64,000 nucleotides of DNA, from contig CDRNVI010000156.1 of NCBI GenBank assembly GCA_977017575.1, positions 124,001 to 188,000 of the forward strand, given 5' to 3'. The translations under genes and the position numbers were made by a program. The stretch comes from Paramoeba atlantica (lineage: Eukaryota > Discosea). Positions 63,914 through 64,000 of this stretch are shown piece after piece. Position 1 is the first letter of the stretch; every line of letters begins with the position of its first letter. The notes beneath the pieces are model-generated. The model ran no database searches and had not been told where the DNA came from. It saw nothing but the letters and a program-made list of their open reading frames with translations.

Positions 63914-64000
63914 TGTACTTTGCCTTCTTCTTTTTTGCCGAAAGCCTTCTTCTCACTTTGCCAAACCGCAGAAACAAAAAAACAAAAAAAAATTGTCGAT

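Overview
The window is nuclear DNA of an intron-rich, compact, AT-rich unicellular eukaryote using the standard code (TAA, TAG and TGA all end genes). Evidence: a RasGEF, a COP9 signalosome subunit 6, a mitochondrial carnitine palmitoyltransferase, a PTPMT1-like phosphatase, a THH1/TOM1/TOM3 seven-TM protein, a Frizzled/Smoothened-like receptor, intron-bearing tRNA-Trp genes, and almost every gene cut by 45-120 nt, pyrimidine-rich GT-AG introns. Frizzled-like receptors fit an amoeba or a related free-living protist, but I cannot name the lineage.

Layout. 1-5.1 kb: 3' part of a RasGEF gene (+), then three tandem paralogues of an unrecognised ~190-aa family (-). 5.1-5.4 kb: divergent promoter region with a duplicated 65-bp repeat holding TGACGTCA. 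5.4-9.26 kb: ankyrin-repeat gene (+), nearly one exon per repeat. 9.25-52.3 kb: ten paralogues of a secreted kexin/furin-like family, called P1 to P10 here, interrupted by a Frizzled-like receptor (20.5-22.4 kb, -), a small Cys-rich secreted protein (38.1-38.5 kb, -) and a gene with two GNAT-like domains (46.8-48.5 kb, +). 52.5-56.6 kb: PTPMT1-like phosphatase (+) and CPT2-like enzyme (-), ending 33 bp apart. 56.7-58.5 kb: five tRNA-Trp genes, a degenerate sixth copy and a 117-bp MITE-like insertion. 58.6-63.9 kb: secreted EGF-like protein (-), CSN6 (+) and TOM1-like protein (-).

The main discovery candidate is the P1-P10 array. All ten proteins keep the recognisable scaffold of a proprotein-convertase catalytic domain plus P domain, including the oxyanion-hole Asn context, yet the catalytic Asp and His positions are substituted in every member and the Ser position in nine of ten; no propeptide lies between signal peptide and core. 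The P domain appears to carry an inserted PA-like domain, and the C-terminus is a Thr-Pro stalk with one to four (30 in all) six-cysteine modules beginning CC-x-Y. They look like secreted pseudoproteases, perhaps binding, adhesion or recognition proteins, amplified by tandem and inverted duplication. Their function is inference only.

Exon structures were read by eye from translation continuity, GT-AG borders and paralogue comparison; small shifts of single splice sites are possible.
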